A stretch of DNA of 64,000 nucleotides, from NCBI RefSeq assembly GCF_002886255.1, contig NZ_KZ614149.1, positions 2,480,001-2,544,000 on the forward strand, written 5' to 3'. The notes beneath the pieces are model-generated. The model did not search any database. It was not told the origin of the DNA and saw only the letters and a list, made by a program, of their open reading frames with translations. Below are positions 25,545 to 34,502 of the stretch, piece after piece. The position numbers were made by a program, and so were the translations under genes. Source of the stretch: Alteribacillus bidgolensis (lineage in GTDB: Bacteria > Bacillota > Bacilli > Bacillales > Marinococcaceae). Numbering within the stretch: the stretch's first letter is position 1; each line of letters opens with the position of its first letter.

Positions 25545-26498
25545 TTATCCCTGTTGATTTTTCACTACACCGGCAAGAGCGTACAACACGATCGTGGAAG
25601 CCAGATGAGCAGAAAACTGGTTAAGATCTGTTTCCGGATAGACTTCGACAAAATCCATACCGATAATTCCTTTTTTGCCGAATTCGTGCACCAGCGTCAA
25701 CAGTTCATAGGAAGTAAGACCATTCGCATCAGGCGGGCCGCCTGGATTAAAAGCAAAGTCTAAAATGTCGCTGCAGATGGATAAATATACAACATCTACA
25801 TCCTGACTTGCTTTTTGGTAAATCTCATCGGCCATTTTATAAATATCACTGCATTCACGGATATCTCTTACTGTAATCGTCACAGCACCTGCTTCGTTGG
25901 CAAATTTACCGCTTTCCGGTTTGTTTCGAGGACCGTGAATCCCGGTATGAATTAAGCTTTCGTTACGCACACCGTCCAGCTCATACAAACGGGCAAACGG
26001 TGTATTTCTTGCATATTTATCGTCACCAAACGTTTTTGCATTGTCGTAATGCGCATCAAGATGAATGATGCCGACTTTTTTGCCCTGTTCTTCCACCAGC
26101 CCCTTAATAATAGGGTATGTAATACTATGGTCACCGCCTAACCCGATTGGAAACACAGACAGGTTGCTCCATATATTTTTTCGTGTAAACGAGGTAATAT
26201 GATCCATCGTTTCTTCCGGGCTGTTCCAGTTAATCATAATGTCGCCTAAGTCACCGAGTTTTATATGCTCGAATACATCGACAGCATCGAGTTCAGGCAA
26301 AAAACCGGAATAGCGGCCTGACGCAAGGCGCATTGATTTCGGGCCCATTTCACAGCTCGTATAATTCCCCCACGTCACGCCGCCTTCCCACGGCACACCA
26401 TAGACGACGGCATCTACTTCATTCAGTTCTTTTTTATCATGTATCTTTTTACCATTTAAAAAACATGGTGTATTTCCATAAACAAATTCTTCAGCCAT
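25545..26498 (-). CDS. Ureohydrolase (agmatinase/arginase) family protein with altered metal site
   Basis: 317 residues, ATG after AAGGGAGACAATGTAA. The family fold is shown by GVPWEGGVTWGNYTSCEMGP, PIGLGGDHSITYP (first metal histidine), and HLDAHYDN (metal aspartates and histidine). The last metal motif, normally SIDIDVLDPAFAPG, here reads SICSDILDFAFNPG: the first aspartate aligns with a cysteine, although SDILD keeps one acidic ligand. Family members hydrolyse agmatine, guanidinobutyrate, guanidine, formiminoglutamate or similar compounds. The adjacent divergent sodium symporter and amino-acid racemase suggest use of an imported guanidino or amino-acid substrate, which cannot be named from sequence. 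Confidence 0.82.
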   Translation of the reverse strand: MAEEFVYGNTPCFLNGKKIHDKKELNEVDAVVYGVPWEGGVTWGNYTSCEMGPKSMRLASGRYSGFLPELDAVDVFEHIKLGDLGDIMINWNSPEETMDHITSFTRKNIWSNLSVFPIGLGGDHSITYPIIKGLVEEQGKKVGIIHLDAHYDNAKTFGDDKYARNTPFARLYELDGVRNESLIHTGIHGPRNKPESGKFANEAGAVTITVRDIRECSDIYKMADEIYQKASQDVDVVYLSICSDILDFAFNPGGPPDANGLTSYELLTLVHEFGKKGIIGMDFVEVYPETDLNQFSAHLASTIVLYALAGVVKNQQG

Positions 26499-26674
26499 TT
26501 ACATTGTCTCCCTTCCATACAGGAAATTTTTAAGCTGATTTGCTAGAAAATTTTACCGTATTATTAGGAATGCGTCAATTTTATCCCCCCTTTAATGTCT
26601 GATATTAATTTGACTTTAAGAATGCACTTCATTACTATGAATACACTTATAATAACCAAAAAGGAGGGAATTTT

Positions 26675-26785
26675 ATGGAAACATTTACATTTTGGACGTG
26701 GTTTTGGCTCTTTTTCCCTATGCCTCTTCTGATTGTATGGGCGATTGTTTCTTATATTAAAGAAAAAGGAGGGAACCAAACGTGA
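26675..26785 (+). CDS. Small accessory protein of the sodium:solute symporter (36 residues)
   Basis: ATG at 26675, seven bases after AAGGAGGG. The chain starts METFTFWTWFWLFFPMP, has one hydrophobic helix and ends SYIKEKGGNQT. Its TGA stop overlaps the GTG start of the next gene (GTGA), so translation is coupled. Very small hydrophobic proteins directly upstream of SSS-family symporters are known as symporter small accessory proteins, and the position, size and aromatic-rich N-terminus fit that role. Confidence 0.75.
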   Translation: METFTFWTWFWLFFPMPLLIVWAIVSYIKEKGGNQT

Positions 26786-28284
26786 ATCCGGTTTATATTA
26801 CATTTGGCTTTTATTTAGTACTTCTGATTGTCATTGGTATTATCACTTACCGTATGACAAACTCTATGTCAGACTATGTCCTCGGCGGAAGAAAACTAAA
26901 CAGCTGGGTAACCGCTTTTTCTGCACAAGCCAGTGACTTCAGCGGGTGGCTGCTCCTGGGTCTGCCAGGTGTCGCTTATGCTTCAAGTATGAGTGAATGG
27001 AGCTTATTTATTGCAATTGGTCTTGCCGTTGGGGCTGCAATTAACTGGCACTATGTAGCAAAACGACTTCGAAATTATACGTATTTTGCTAATGATTCTA
27101 TTACAATTTCTGAGTTTTTCGAAAACAGATTTCGTGACAAATCACATCTTCTTCGCGTCGTTTCCGCTGTGTTTATTGTCATTTTCTTTATGTTTTATAC
27201 AGCATCTGGACTCGTTGCAGGCGGAAAATTGTTTGAAACGACCTTTGGATTTGATTACACGCTCGCTCTTTCCATAGGAGCTCTTATCATTTTCGGTTAT
27301 ACCTTTCTTGGCGGGTTTATCGCAGTAAGCTGGACGGACTTTATTCAAGGTTTTCTGATGTTTTTAGCCCTTCTGGTGACACCAATTATTGCGATACAGC
27401 AGCTGGGCGGTTTTGGTGAAGTTCTATCTGCTCTGGGGCAGGTGAATCCTTCCCTGTTAAGTGTTGGTGAAGCAGTAGAGTATGATTTTGCCAATGATGT
27501 CTTCTGGGAAACTTCAGGCACTGTTACGATTGTCGCTGTTATTTCCGCACTCGCCTGGGGACTCGGCTATTTCGGCCAGCCTCATATCCTAACTCGTTTT
27601 ATGGCGATTAAAAGCGTTGCTCATATTCCAAAAGCGCGGCTGATTGCCATTATCTGCGGTCTTGTTGTGCCGCTGTATGGTGCGATTATGGTTGGTACTG
27701 TTGGAATCGCTTATTTTGGGCCGGACAATCCGTTAAATGACCCGGAACAAGTATTTATTCAGATGGTACAAGTGGTTTTTAATCCCTGGGTAGCTGGTAT
27801 TCTGCTTGCTGCAGTGTTATCTGCAATTATGAGTACGATTGACTCACAGCTCCTCGTATCATCTAGTGCATTAATTGAAGACTTTTACCGCGTGTTTATT
27901 CGAAAACAGGCTTCTCAAAAAGAACTCGTGTGGGCGAGCCGGACCGCTGTGTTTATTATTTTGCTGATTGCTTTCATTCTTGCCTTTAATGAAAGTAATA
28001 CCGTGCTAGAATTGGTATCGTACGCCTGGGCAGGATTTGGTGCGGCGTTTGGCCCGGCAATTTTGTTTTCACTGTTTTGGAAAAGAACAACTATGGCTTC
28101 CGTTCTTGTTTCTATTATCGCGGGAGGCCTAACCGTCCTTCTCTGGGGCTACACAGGTTCAGATCTGTATGAAATTGTTCCAGGCTTCGCGCTTGCCTCT
28201 CTATCCATCGTCATTATCAGCTTAATCAGCAAAGGCCCTTCTCAAGAAATAATGGATGAGTTTGATCACGTGCGTCATATGTAG
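26782..28284 (+). CDS. Sodium:solute symporter (SSS/PutP family)
   Basis: 500 residues, GTG start overlapping the accessory gene, with AAAGGAGGG upstream. About thirteen membrane segments. The signatures DYVLGGRKLNSWVTAFSAQA and SDFSGWLLLGLPG near the N-terminus match PutP/OpuE-type proline symporters, as do GYTFLGGFIAVSWTDFIQG and AVLSAIMSTIDSQLLVSSSA (sodium-site serines). Proline is the obvious candidate in a halophile, but the neighbouring ureohydrolase and racemase leave other amino acids or guanidino compounds open. It is followed by the racemase after 18 bp. Confidence 0.88.
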   Translation: MNPVYITFGFYLVLLIVIGIITYRMTNSMSDYVLGGRKLNSWVTAFSAQASDFSGWLLLGLPGVAYASSMSEWSLFIAIGLAVGAAINWHYVAKRLRNYTYFANDSITISEFFENRFRDKSHLLRVVSAVFIVIFFMFYTASGLVAGGKLFETTFGFDYTLALSIGALIIFGYTFLGGFIAVSWTDFIQGFLMFLALLVTPIIAIQQLGGFGEVLSALGQVNPSLLSVGEAVEYDFANDVFWETSGTVTIVAVISALAWGLGYFGQPHILTRFMAIKSVAHIPKARLIAIICGLVVPLYGAIMVGTVGIAYFGPDNPLNDPEQVFIQMVQVVFNPWVAGILLAAVLSAIMSTIDSQLLVSSSALIEDFYRVFIRKQASQKELVWASRTAVFIILLIAFILAFNESNTVLELVSYAWAGFGAAFGPAILFSLFWKRTTMASVLVSIIAGGLTVLLWGYTGSDLYEIVPGFALASLSIVIISLISKGPSQEIMDEFDHVRHM

Positions 28285-28302
28285 AACAATGGAGTGATAA
28301 AT

Positions 28303-28992
28303 GTGAAAAAGATCGGATTGATTGGCGGCATAAGCTGGCAGTCCACCCACTATTATTATAAGAAAATAAATGAAGAAGTCTCCCAACGCCTTGGCGGCAT
28401 GCATTCCGCCAGGGTTCTGTTAGAAAGTGTAGATTTCAATGACATCGTGGCTGCCCAGGAAAATGATGACTGGGAGCTGGTGGGAGAAACACTAACAGAA
28501 GCAGCTCTAAACCTCGAAAAAGGGGGAGCACAATTCCTGGCGATTTGCAGTAACACCGTACACGCCGCTGCCTCCAAGGTTCAACATTCCTCCAATTTGC
28601 CTTTTATTCATATCGCCGATGCCACAGCTGATGCTGTTAAAAATCAAGGTATTGTCAAAGTCGGGTTAATTGGAACTGAGTACCTGATGAAATCAAGCTG
28701 GTACCGAGAAAGACTTCATTCCTGCAGCATTGAAGTTATCCTTCCTGGTGAAGTTGAACAAAAGGAGCTGCAGCGCCAGATTTTTGAAGAACTTTGCTTT
28801 AGTCATGTTCGCTCTTCTTCTAAAAGACAAACGGTTAATATTCTTAATAACATGAGAAAACAAGGTGCTGAAGGGATGGTTCTCGGCTGCACCGAATTTG
28901 GATTAATGCTGCAGGAAAAAGACGTTTCTTATCCTATATTTGACAGCTCGGAGATTCACATAAAAAAAATAACAGACCAGGCGCTAAATTAA
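28303..28992 (+). CDS. Aspartate/glutamate racemase family protein
   Basis: 229 residues from the GTG at 28303, which follows GGAGTGATAA. The fold is shown by KKIGLIGGISWQST and YYKKINEE at the N-terminus, a first catalytic cysteine in FLAICSNTVH, KVGLIGTEYLMKSSWYRE, and the second catalytic cysteine in GMVLGCTEFGLM. Both cysteines needed for two-base racemisation are present. It is probably cotranscribed with the symporter, so it may convert an imported D- or L-amino acid. Closest general type is the aspartate racemase (YgeA-like) group. Confidence 0.88.
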   Translation: MKKIGLIGGISWQSTHYYYKKINEEVSQRLGGMHSARVLLESVDFNDIVAAQENDDWELVGETLTEAALNLEKGGAQFLAICSNTVHAAASKVQHSSNLPFIHIADATADAVKNQGIVKVGLIGTEYLMKSSWYRERLHSCSIEVILPGEVEQKELQRQIFEELCFSHVRSSSKRQTVNILNNMRKQGAEGMVLGCTEFGLMLQEKDVSYPIFDSSEIHIKKITDQALN

Positions 28993-29008
28993 GCCTGGTC
29001 TTCTTATT
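28975..29008 (+). terminator. Rho-independent terminator after racemase
   Basis: GACCAGGC (28975-28982) pairs with GCCTGGTC (28993-29000), followed by TTCTTATT. It begins inside the last codons of the racemase gene. Confidence 0.75.
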
Positions 29009-29057
29009 TACTGCTTTCCCGGCGACCAAACGTCGCTATTTCTACTTTTTCACTCAT
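29004..29057 (-). pseudogene. 17-codon open frame, possible msrA 5' relic
   Basis: After the galE stop, AAGGGAGAAAG precedes an ATG at 29057 and a 17-residue frame beginning MSEKVEIATFG, then stop. MsrA (methionine sulfoxide reductase) proteins typically begin with a similar stretch followed by GGCFWC, which is absent here. It may be the surviving front of such a gene; the match is short and could be chance. Confidence 0.3.
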
Positions 29058-29086
29058 CTTTCTCCCTTCATTTAATCGCTCCAGCA

Positions 29087-30091
29087 TCAACTCATCCGCG
29101 GCCTGCCTCCATATCCTTGAGGATTTAAGCTGTGCCAATTCCAGGCATCTTTAATAATCGTGTGAATATCGGTACGTTTTGGCTCCCAGCCAAGCATTTT
29201 TTTTGCTTTTTCAGAAGAAACAATCAGTCTGGCTGGACCCCCTGCTCTGCGTTCACCCGAAGTAACAGTAATTTGTTTTCCTGTAACTGTACGAGCCGCT
29301 TCAATTATTTCTTTGATAGAAAAGCCCTCACTGCTTCCAAGGTTAAAAACATCACTATGCCCGCCCTTTTTTAAATGATTCAGGGCCTTAAGGTGGGCAG
29401 CAATTACGTCTTCTACATGTATATAATCCCGTATACACGTGCCATCCGCAGTCGGATAATCTTCTCCAAATACAGTAACGGCTTCGCGCTTACCCATTGC
29501 TGCTTCTAAAATAATCGGAATAAGATGGGTTTCCGGGCGGTGGTCTTCTCCTATCAACCCGCCCGATCGTGCTCCTGCTGCGTTAAAATAACGAAGCGAC
29601 ACATAACGAAGTCCATGAGCTTTTTCACACCATTTCATCATTTTTTCTATCGCCCATTTTGTTTCTTCATAAGGACTTTCCGGGTTGGCTCGTGCCTCCT
29701 CTGTAAATGGCACCTCTTCTGGCTCTCTATACACAGCGGCCGTGGAGGAAAATACAATTTTTTTCACATTTGCTTCTATCATTGTTTCAAGCAGCACTTG
29801 AATGCCAAATACATTATTGTCATAGTACTGAAGCGGATTTTCTATCGACTCACCAACAAGAGAGTGAGCGGAAAACATCATAACCTGGCGGATTCGTTTT
29901 CGTTTAAACACATTCCTCATAAACGCACGGTCACGAACGTCGCCTTTGTAAAACACTGCTCCTCTTGGCAGGGCTTCAAGATGACCGGTTTGTAAATTAT
30001 CTACGACTACAGGCTGTTTTCCCTGCTCTAGTAATTGATGCACAGCATGTGAACCAACATAGCCAGCTCCTCCTACTACAAGAACACTCAT
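29087..30091 (-). CDS. galE: UDP-glucose 4-epimerase
   Basis: 334 residues from the ATG at 30091, preceded by GAGGAGGTAAG; the longer frame starts over that site. It interconverts UDP-glucose and UDP-galactose. The NAD-binding loop VVGGAGYVGSHAV is at the N-terminus. The catalytic SSTAAVY serine/threonine region, the YxxxK pair in SPYEETKWAIE, RYFNAAGA, and GTCIRDYIHVEDV are all intact. Together with galU it supplies UDP-sugars for surface polymers. Confidence 0.95.
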   Translation of the reverse strand: MSVLVVGGAGYVGSHAVHQLLEQGKQPVVVDNLQTGHLEALPRGAVFYKGDVRDRAFMRNVFKRKRIRQVMMFSAHSLVGESIENPLQYYDNNVFGIQVLLETMIEANVKKIVFSSTAAVYREPEEVPFTEEARANPESPYEETKWAIEKMMKWCEKAHGLRYVSLRYFNAAGARSGGLIGEDHRPETHLIPIILEAAMGKREAVTVFGEDYPTADGTCIRDYIHVEDVIAAHLKALNHLKKGGHSDVFNLGSSEGFSIKEIIEAARTVTGKQITVTSGERRAGGPARLIVSSEKAKKMLGWEPKRTDIHTIIKDAWNWHSLNPQGYGGRPRMS

Positions 30092-30375
30092 GCTAGACTT
30101 ACCTCCTCGATCCATTCTTTTACTCGGTCCTGCATTTGCTTTATAATAATCAGCCTAATAACCAGTAGCTAAACGATAGTACGGTTGAACATTCCTGATA
30201 CTAATACGCATTTCTATCATATTAACATTTAGTAAAAATAAATAGCACGCGGAACAGAGAAATGGACCAAATAAATCTAAACGAATTAAAATGCAACCAC
30301 TTTGCTTTTTTCTTATTATCTCATCCATAATAAGCACAGACTAAGACATGAATTGACGTGAAAGGAGATTGTCTT

Positions 30376-31377
30376 TTGAAATTAAGCATCCTTGATCAGT
30401 CCCCCATTTCAAAAGGGTCTACGGCCCGTGAAGCATTACTGCAAACAAAACAGTTAGTCCAAACAGCGGAAAAACTGGGGTATTCGAGATTTTGGGTGGC
30501 AGAACATCATAGTACAAGCGGGCTCGCCAGCACCTCCCCCGAAGTGCTAATTTCTCACTTAGCTACAAGCACCAACCATATTCGTATCGGTTCAGGCGGT
30601 GTCCTGCTGCCACAATACAGTCCTTATAAAGTAGCGGAAAACTTTAAACTGCTTGAAGCGCTGTTCCCTGGCCGAATTGATCTTGGTGTCGGACGTTCTC
30701 CAGGTGGCGGTGAAACGATAAGGCTCGCTCTCACAGATGGAAAAAAGAAAAACTTAATTGAATTTCCAAGACAGCTTGCAGATTTACAAGGCTTTTTAGA
30801 TGACGATTTACCAAATGACCACCCTTACGGAACGATAAAAACAGCACCAGCAATTGATACCATACCCCAATCCTGGGTACTTGGGCTTTCTAGACGTGCC
30901 GCTAAACATGCGGCGAAAAACAGTACTGGTTTCACATACGGCCATTTTATTAACCCAGAGTACGGCCAAGAAGCAGCAGAAAAATACTTATCATGCTTTC
31001 AGCCTACTAAACGTATGCCGCATCCTAGAATAAACGCCTGTGTATTTGTTATCTGTGCAAAAACGCAGAAAGAAGCCGAAGATTTAGCTCTTAGTCAAGA
31101 CTTGTGGCTTTTAGCAGTTGAAAAAGGCAGAAGCACCCAAATCGTTTCGGTAGAAGAAGCCAAAAACATCCCTCTTACCTCTTTGGAGGAAGCACGAATA
31201 CAAGAAAACCGAAAACGAGCAGTCATCGGCTCTCCTGACTACGTAAAAAAAGAGCTGCACCACTTGGGTGAGCTCTATCAAACGGATGAAATGATGGTCA
31301 TTACAAATATTTTTGATTTTAATAAAAGAGTCCGTTCTTATGAACTGTTAGCAGAAGTTTTCGATTTGCAGTCTTAG
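30376..31377 (+). CDS. LLM-class flavin-dependent oxidoreductase
   Basis: 333 residues from the TTG at 30376, six bases after AAAGGAGA; a GTG at 30358 lies in front of that site. Luciferase-like monooxygenase fold: LSILDQSPISKGSTAREAL, FWVAEHHSTSGLASTSPEVL, IRIGSGGVLLPQYSPYKVAE, FPGRIDLGVGRSPGG. These features match the Bacillus YceB/YtmO-type group in this superfamily. They use reduced flavin and oxygen on small organic substrates that are often unknown. It stands alone, upstream of convergent genes. Confidence 0.88.
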   Translation: MKLSILDQSPISKGSTAREALLQTKQLVQTAEKLGYSRFWVAEHHSTSGLASTSPEVLISHLATSTNHIRIGSGGVLLPQYSPYKVAENFKLLEALFPGRIDLGVGRSPGGGETIRLALTDGKKKNLIEFPRQLADLQGFLDDDLPNDHPYGTIKTAPAIDTIPQSWVLGLSRRAAKHAAKNSTGFTYGHFINPEYGQEAAEKYLSCFQPTKRMPHPRINACVFVICAKTQKEAEDLALSQDLWLLAVEKGRSTQIVSVEEAKNIPLTSLEEARIQENRKRAVIGSPDYVKKELHHLGELYQTDEMMVITNIFDFNKRVRSYELLAEVFDLQS

Positions 31378-31419
31378 TCACAATTCCAACGCCGCTAATT
31401 TAGAAGGAGATGGCTCCAC

Positions 31420-32472
31420 TTAAACGATGCGGCGCCGTCTTGCATTCTCAGCCATTTCCAATAAGTTAGCAATACTTGTATTTAACGTTTTGAACCTGCT
31501 GTCTTCTATTTCTCCTATTTTCCAACGGTGATAGAGCTGCTGGAGAATTCCAGCCAGTTTATAAAAACCAAAGGCAGTATAATAATGGATATCCGATAGA
31601 TCACGGCCGCTTTTAGTCGCATATTCCTCTAAAAACTCTCTTCTGCTGTAAAACCCTGATTGATCGGTAACCCTGGAGATCCCTATGTCCGGGTCATCGG
31701 ATTCCGCCCAGTAAGCAATGGTTGATCCTAAATCAGTAAAGGGATCACCAATGGTAGAAAGCTCCCAGTCCAGAATGCCTTGAGTTTTTCCCGGATCATC
31801 TGCATCTAGCACCATATTGTTCAATTTAAAATCATTGTGAACAATCGTCGTTTCTCTTTCGGGAGGAAGATGATCGATCAGCCATTGCTCAAGATCTTTC
31901 ACTTGAGGCTTATCCTCCGTATCAGCTCTTTCGTACCGTTTGATCCAGCCATGAACCTGCCGCTCTAAATAACCTCTTGGCTTTCCGAGATCTTGTAAAT
32001 CAGCTTCTTTATAATCAATAGATTGAAGCGATACGAGCGTATTTATGACGTTTGTTGAAATAAGCTGTCCTGCATTTTCTTTATCCTTATATTCAGCAGG
32101 CAGTTCATCATCCACCACAACGCCTTCCTTTTTTTCCATCACATAAAAATGTTTATCCATCACCTCTGGATCATCACAATAGAGATAGGGCTTTGGAGCA
32201 AGCGGAAAAACTGGATGTACTTTTGTTAAAATGCGGTGTTCTCTCTTCATATCGTGAGCCTTAGGAGGAACATAACCAAACGGCGGCCGTCTTACCACGG
32301 CTTCCCAGTCACCAATTCGCAGCAAATACGTTAAATTAGAGTAACCTTCCGAAAATTGCTTAATTTCCATATTGCCTTTTGGAAGATCTGGCACCTCAGA
32401 ACGAAGATAATGTTCAACTTTTTCCCAATTAATCGTTTCCTGCCGGCTGTTGTTTATGCTTTGTTCCCTCAA
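31420..32472 (-). CDS. Phosphotransferase family protein (ACAD10/11-N-like, APH fold)
   Basis: 350 residues from a TTG at 32472, six bases after AGGTGG; the upstream ATG at 32496 has no such site. It has the aminoglycoside-phosphotransferase fold: FSEGYSNLTYLL (nucleotide loop), VVRRPPFGYVPPKAHDM, the catalytic VHNDFKLNNMVL and the metal-binding GILDWELSTIGDP. This subgroup resembles the kinase domain of ACAD10/ACAD11 and usually sits with acyl-CoA genes; the human proteins phosphorylate 4-hydroxyacyl-CoAs, so a similar role is likely here. It is the only clearly intact catabolic enzyme left in the decayed acyl-CoA cluster, besides the nitronate monooxygenase. Confidence 0.85.
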   Translation of the reverse strand: MREQSINNSRQETINWEKVEHYLRSEVPDLPKGNMEIKQFSEGYSNLTYLLRIGDWEAVVRRPPFGYVPPKAHDMKREHRILTKVHPVFPLAPKPYLYCDDPEVMDKHFYVMEKKEGVVVDDELPAEYKDKENAGQLISTNVINTLVSLQSIDYKEADLQDLGKPRGYLERQVHGWIKRYERADTEDKPQVKDLEQWLIDHLPPERETTIVHNDFKLNNMVLDADDPGKTQGILDWELSTIGDPFTDLGSTIAYWAESDDPDIGISRVTDQSGFYSRREFLEEYATKSGRDLSDIHYYTAFGFYKLAGILQQLYHRWKIGEIEDSRFKTLNTSIANLLEMAENARRRRIV

Positions 32473-32513
32473 ATGATCCCACCTAACCTTGCACAATATT
32501 GTGTATTTACGTA

Positions 32514-32963
32514 TTATTTGTAAGAATAAAAACCTTCTCCTGTTTTTCGTTTCAAACGACCTGCTCTTACGTATTTTTTCAATAGAGGAGCTGGTCTGTA
32601 TTTTGAATCGTTCGTTTCTGTATAAAGCGTTTCAATGACCAACAGGGTCGTATCAAGCCCGATCAAATCAGCAAGTGCTAACGGTCCGATTGGATGACTG
32701 GCTCCGAGTTTCATTCCTTCATCAATGTCTTCTGCACTGGCGATGCCTTCTCCTAATACAAAAACAGCTTCATTTATCATAGGAACGAGGATGCGGTTTA
32801 CGGCGAATAATGGGGCATCTTCTACGGAAATAGCTGTCTTATTAAATTCTTTTACTAGACGATGAGCAGTTTCAAACGTTTCATCTGATGTTTGTTCGCC
32901 TCGAACCACTTCTACCAGCGGCATTACCGGTACAGGGCTGCTTCGACTTACCGCGCCAGCCAT
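32514..32963 (-). pseudogene. 3-hydroxyacyl-CoA dehydrogenase, C-terminal domain only
   Basis: 149 residues. The domain begins at PVPVMPLVEVVRGEQTSDET and continues with FAVNRILVPMINEAVFVLGEG, DEGMKLGASHPIGPLALADL, and RKTGEGFYSY, the standard C-terminal half of FadB/HBD-type enzymes. The NAD-binding half with GxGxxG is missing. The first eight residues (MAGAVSRS) are out-of-frame sequence of the neighbouring quinone reductase, so a deletion joined the two genes near 32940. The ATG directly follows the TAA of the upstream fragment and has TTAGGA in front of it, so some translation is possible, but it cannot bind NAD. Confidence 0.85.
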
Positions 32964-33453
32964 TTATCCTAATTGAATCGCAGCAGAGCCCACTCCTCCT
33001 GATCCAGCGTGTACTAACAGTACCTCGCCTTTCTGTCAAACGGCCGCAGCGATGAAGCGCGAAATAAAAAGTCTGATACGTGATAAACATCGAAGCTGCT
33101 TCACTCGCTAGCAGCGATTCCGGAATCGGAAAAACATCTTCTTCTTTGACAACAACGTACTCACTCCACCCCCCATTTGGAAGCTGAGGAGTAGCCAGAA
33201 CACGCTGTCTTTTTGAACTGGCTGTACCAGGACCGGTGTCTTTAATTTCTCCTGCTATCTCTGCGCCAGGTATAAAAGGAAGCGGCGGCTTTTCCTGATA
33301 CTCTCCTTTACACAGTAAAATATCAAAGAAATTCAGAGCAGCTGCTTCTGTTTTAATAAGAATTTCACCAGGGCCAGGCTCGGGTGCAGGCATCTCTTCT
33401 ATTTGAAGGGATTCTTTTGGTTCTCCTAATTTCCGTACTTGCCAGGCTTTCAT
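32964..33453 (-). pseudogene. Quinone oxidoreductase (MDR family), truncated N-terminal part
   Basis: The first 140 or so residues are normal: MKAWQVRKLGEPKESLQ, GEILIKTEAAALNFFDILLC, FIPGAEIAGEI, GGWSEYVVVKEEDVFPIP. Near 33025 the frame slips: the conserved VLLVHAGSGGVGSAAIQLG continues in another frame and then meets TAA at 32966. The rest of the NADPH-binding domain is absent because a deletion fuses the sequence to the hydroxyacyl-CoA dehydrogenase fragment. It lies four bases from the nitronate monooxygenase gene, as part of the same old operon. Confidence 0.85.
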
Positions 33454-33457
33454 ATTA

Positions 33458-34444
33458 CTATCTCTCTCTCAATTGCTTAACTGTTAATTCGTTAAAAGCG
33501 GAGTGGTAAGATTCTTTTAATTCCTCTATCATTTCCTGAAGCGTTTGTATTTGTGTCACCGAACCTACACCGTGTCCTGCTGACCACACATCTTTCCATG
33601 CTTTTGTTTCGGAAAATTCGCTGACATTATGCTTCGTTACTTTTTTATCCACAATATCTTTTGGATCGATTCCTGCTTGTGTAATACTCGGTTTAAGATA
33701 ATTAGCATTTACACCGCTAAACACATCCGTATACATGATGTCTTCCATTGTTGATTGAACGAGCATTTCCTGATATTCTTCCGGTGCTGAGCTTTCGGCT
33801 GCAGCTATAAATTTTGTTCCGATATAAGCGAAGTCTGCACCCATTACCTCAGCTGCTAAAACATCTCGGCCATCTGATATGCTTCCTGCTAAAACGGTAA
33901 TTCCATTAAAAAACTGTTTTACTTCCTTTAAAAATGCCATCGGATGATAAGTGCCAGCATGACCGCCTGCACCATTACAAACTAAGATAAGCCCGTCTAC
34001 TCCTTTGTCTGCTGCTTTTTTGGCAAAAAAGATATTAATGACGTCAGCAAAGACGAGTCCCCCATACCGGTGCACGATATCAACAACTGGCTTCGGGTCA
34101 CCTAGCGAAGTAATCACAATCGGCGGCTGGTATTGTTCTATTAGCTCTAAATCTTCGTCATAACGCTTGTTATGATTTTTATGAGAAATAAAGTTTACAG
34201 CCCAAGGTGCGATTTCCCCTGCAGGATTTTCTGTTTTTGCCTTTTCTATTTCAGCTTTGATTTCTGTCATCCATTCGGCCAATATATTACCCGTTCTAGC
34301 ATTTAAAGCTGGAAAAGATCCGATGATCCCGGAGGTACAGCCTTTAATAACCGTTTCAGGATTTGATACTAGAAACATAGGTGCCATAATGACCGGCAGT
34401 GACATATTATCGGAAAATTCTGAATACTTATGGCTTTTATTCAA
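33458..34444 (-). CDS. Nitronate monooxygenase family protein
   Basis: 328 residues, TTG start preceded by GGAGAGGGGAC. An FMN-dependent TIM barrel of the NPD/YrpB type: PVIMAPMFLVSNPETVIKG, IGSFPALNARTG, ITSLGDPKPVVDIVH, GLILVCNGAGGHAGTYHP with the active-site histidine, then AGSISDGRDVLAAEVMGADF and YIGTKFIAAAES. Members oxidise nitronates; several acyl-CoA clusters carry one of unknown purpose, sometimes annotated as enoyl reductase. It appears intact, first in the operon behind the TetR gene. Confidence 0.88.
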   Translation of the reverse strand: MNKSHKYSEFSDNMSLPVIMAPMFLVSNPETVIKGCTSGIIGSFPALNARTGNILAEWMTEIKAEIEKAKTENPAGEIAPWAVNFISHKNHNKRYDEDLELIEQYQPPIVITSLGDPKPVVDIVHRYGGLVFADVINIFFAKKAADKGVDGLILVCNGAGGHAGTYHPMAFLKEVKQFFNGITVLAGSISDGRDVLAAEVMGADFAYIGTKFIAAAESSAPEEYQEMLVQSTMEDIMYTDVFSGVNANYLKPSITQAGIDPKDIVDKKVTKHNVSEFSETKAWKDVWSAGHGVGSVTQIQTLQEMIEELKESYHSAFNELTVKQLRER

Positions 34445-34502
34445 TCTTATGTCCCCTCTCCATCATTGAATTTCTGTAACATAGAAGAGCTGTAGTAAAT
34501 CT

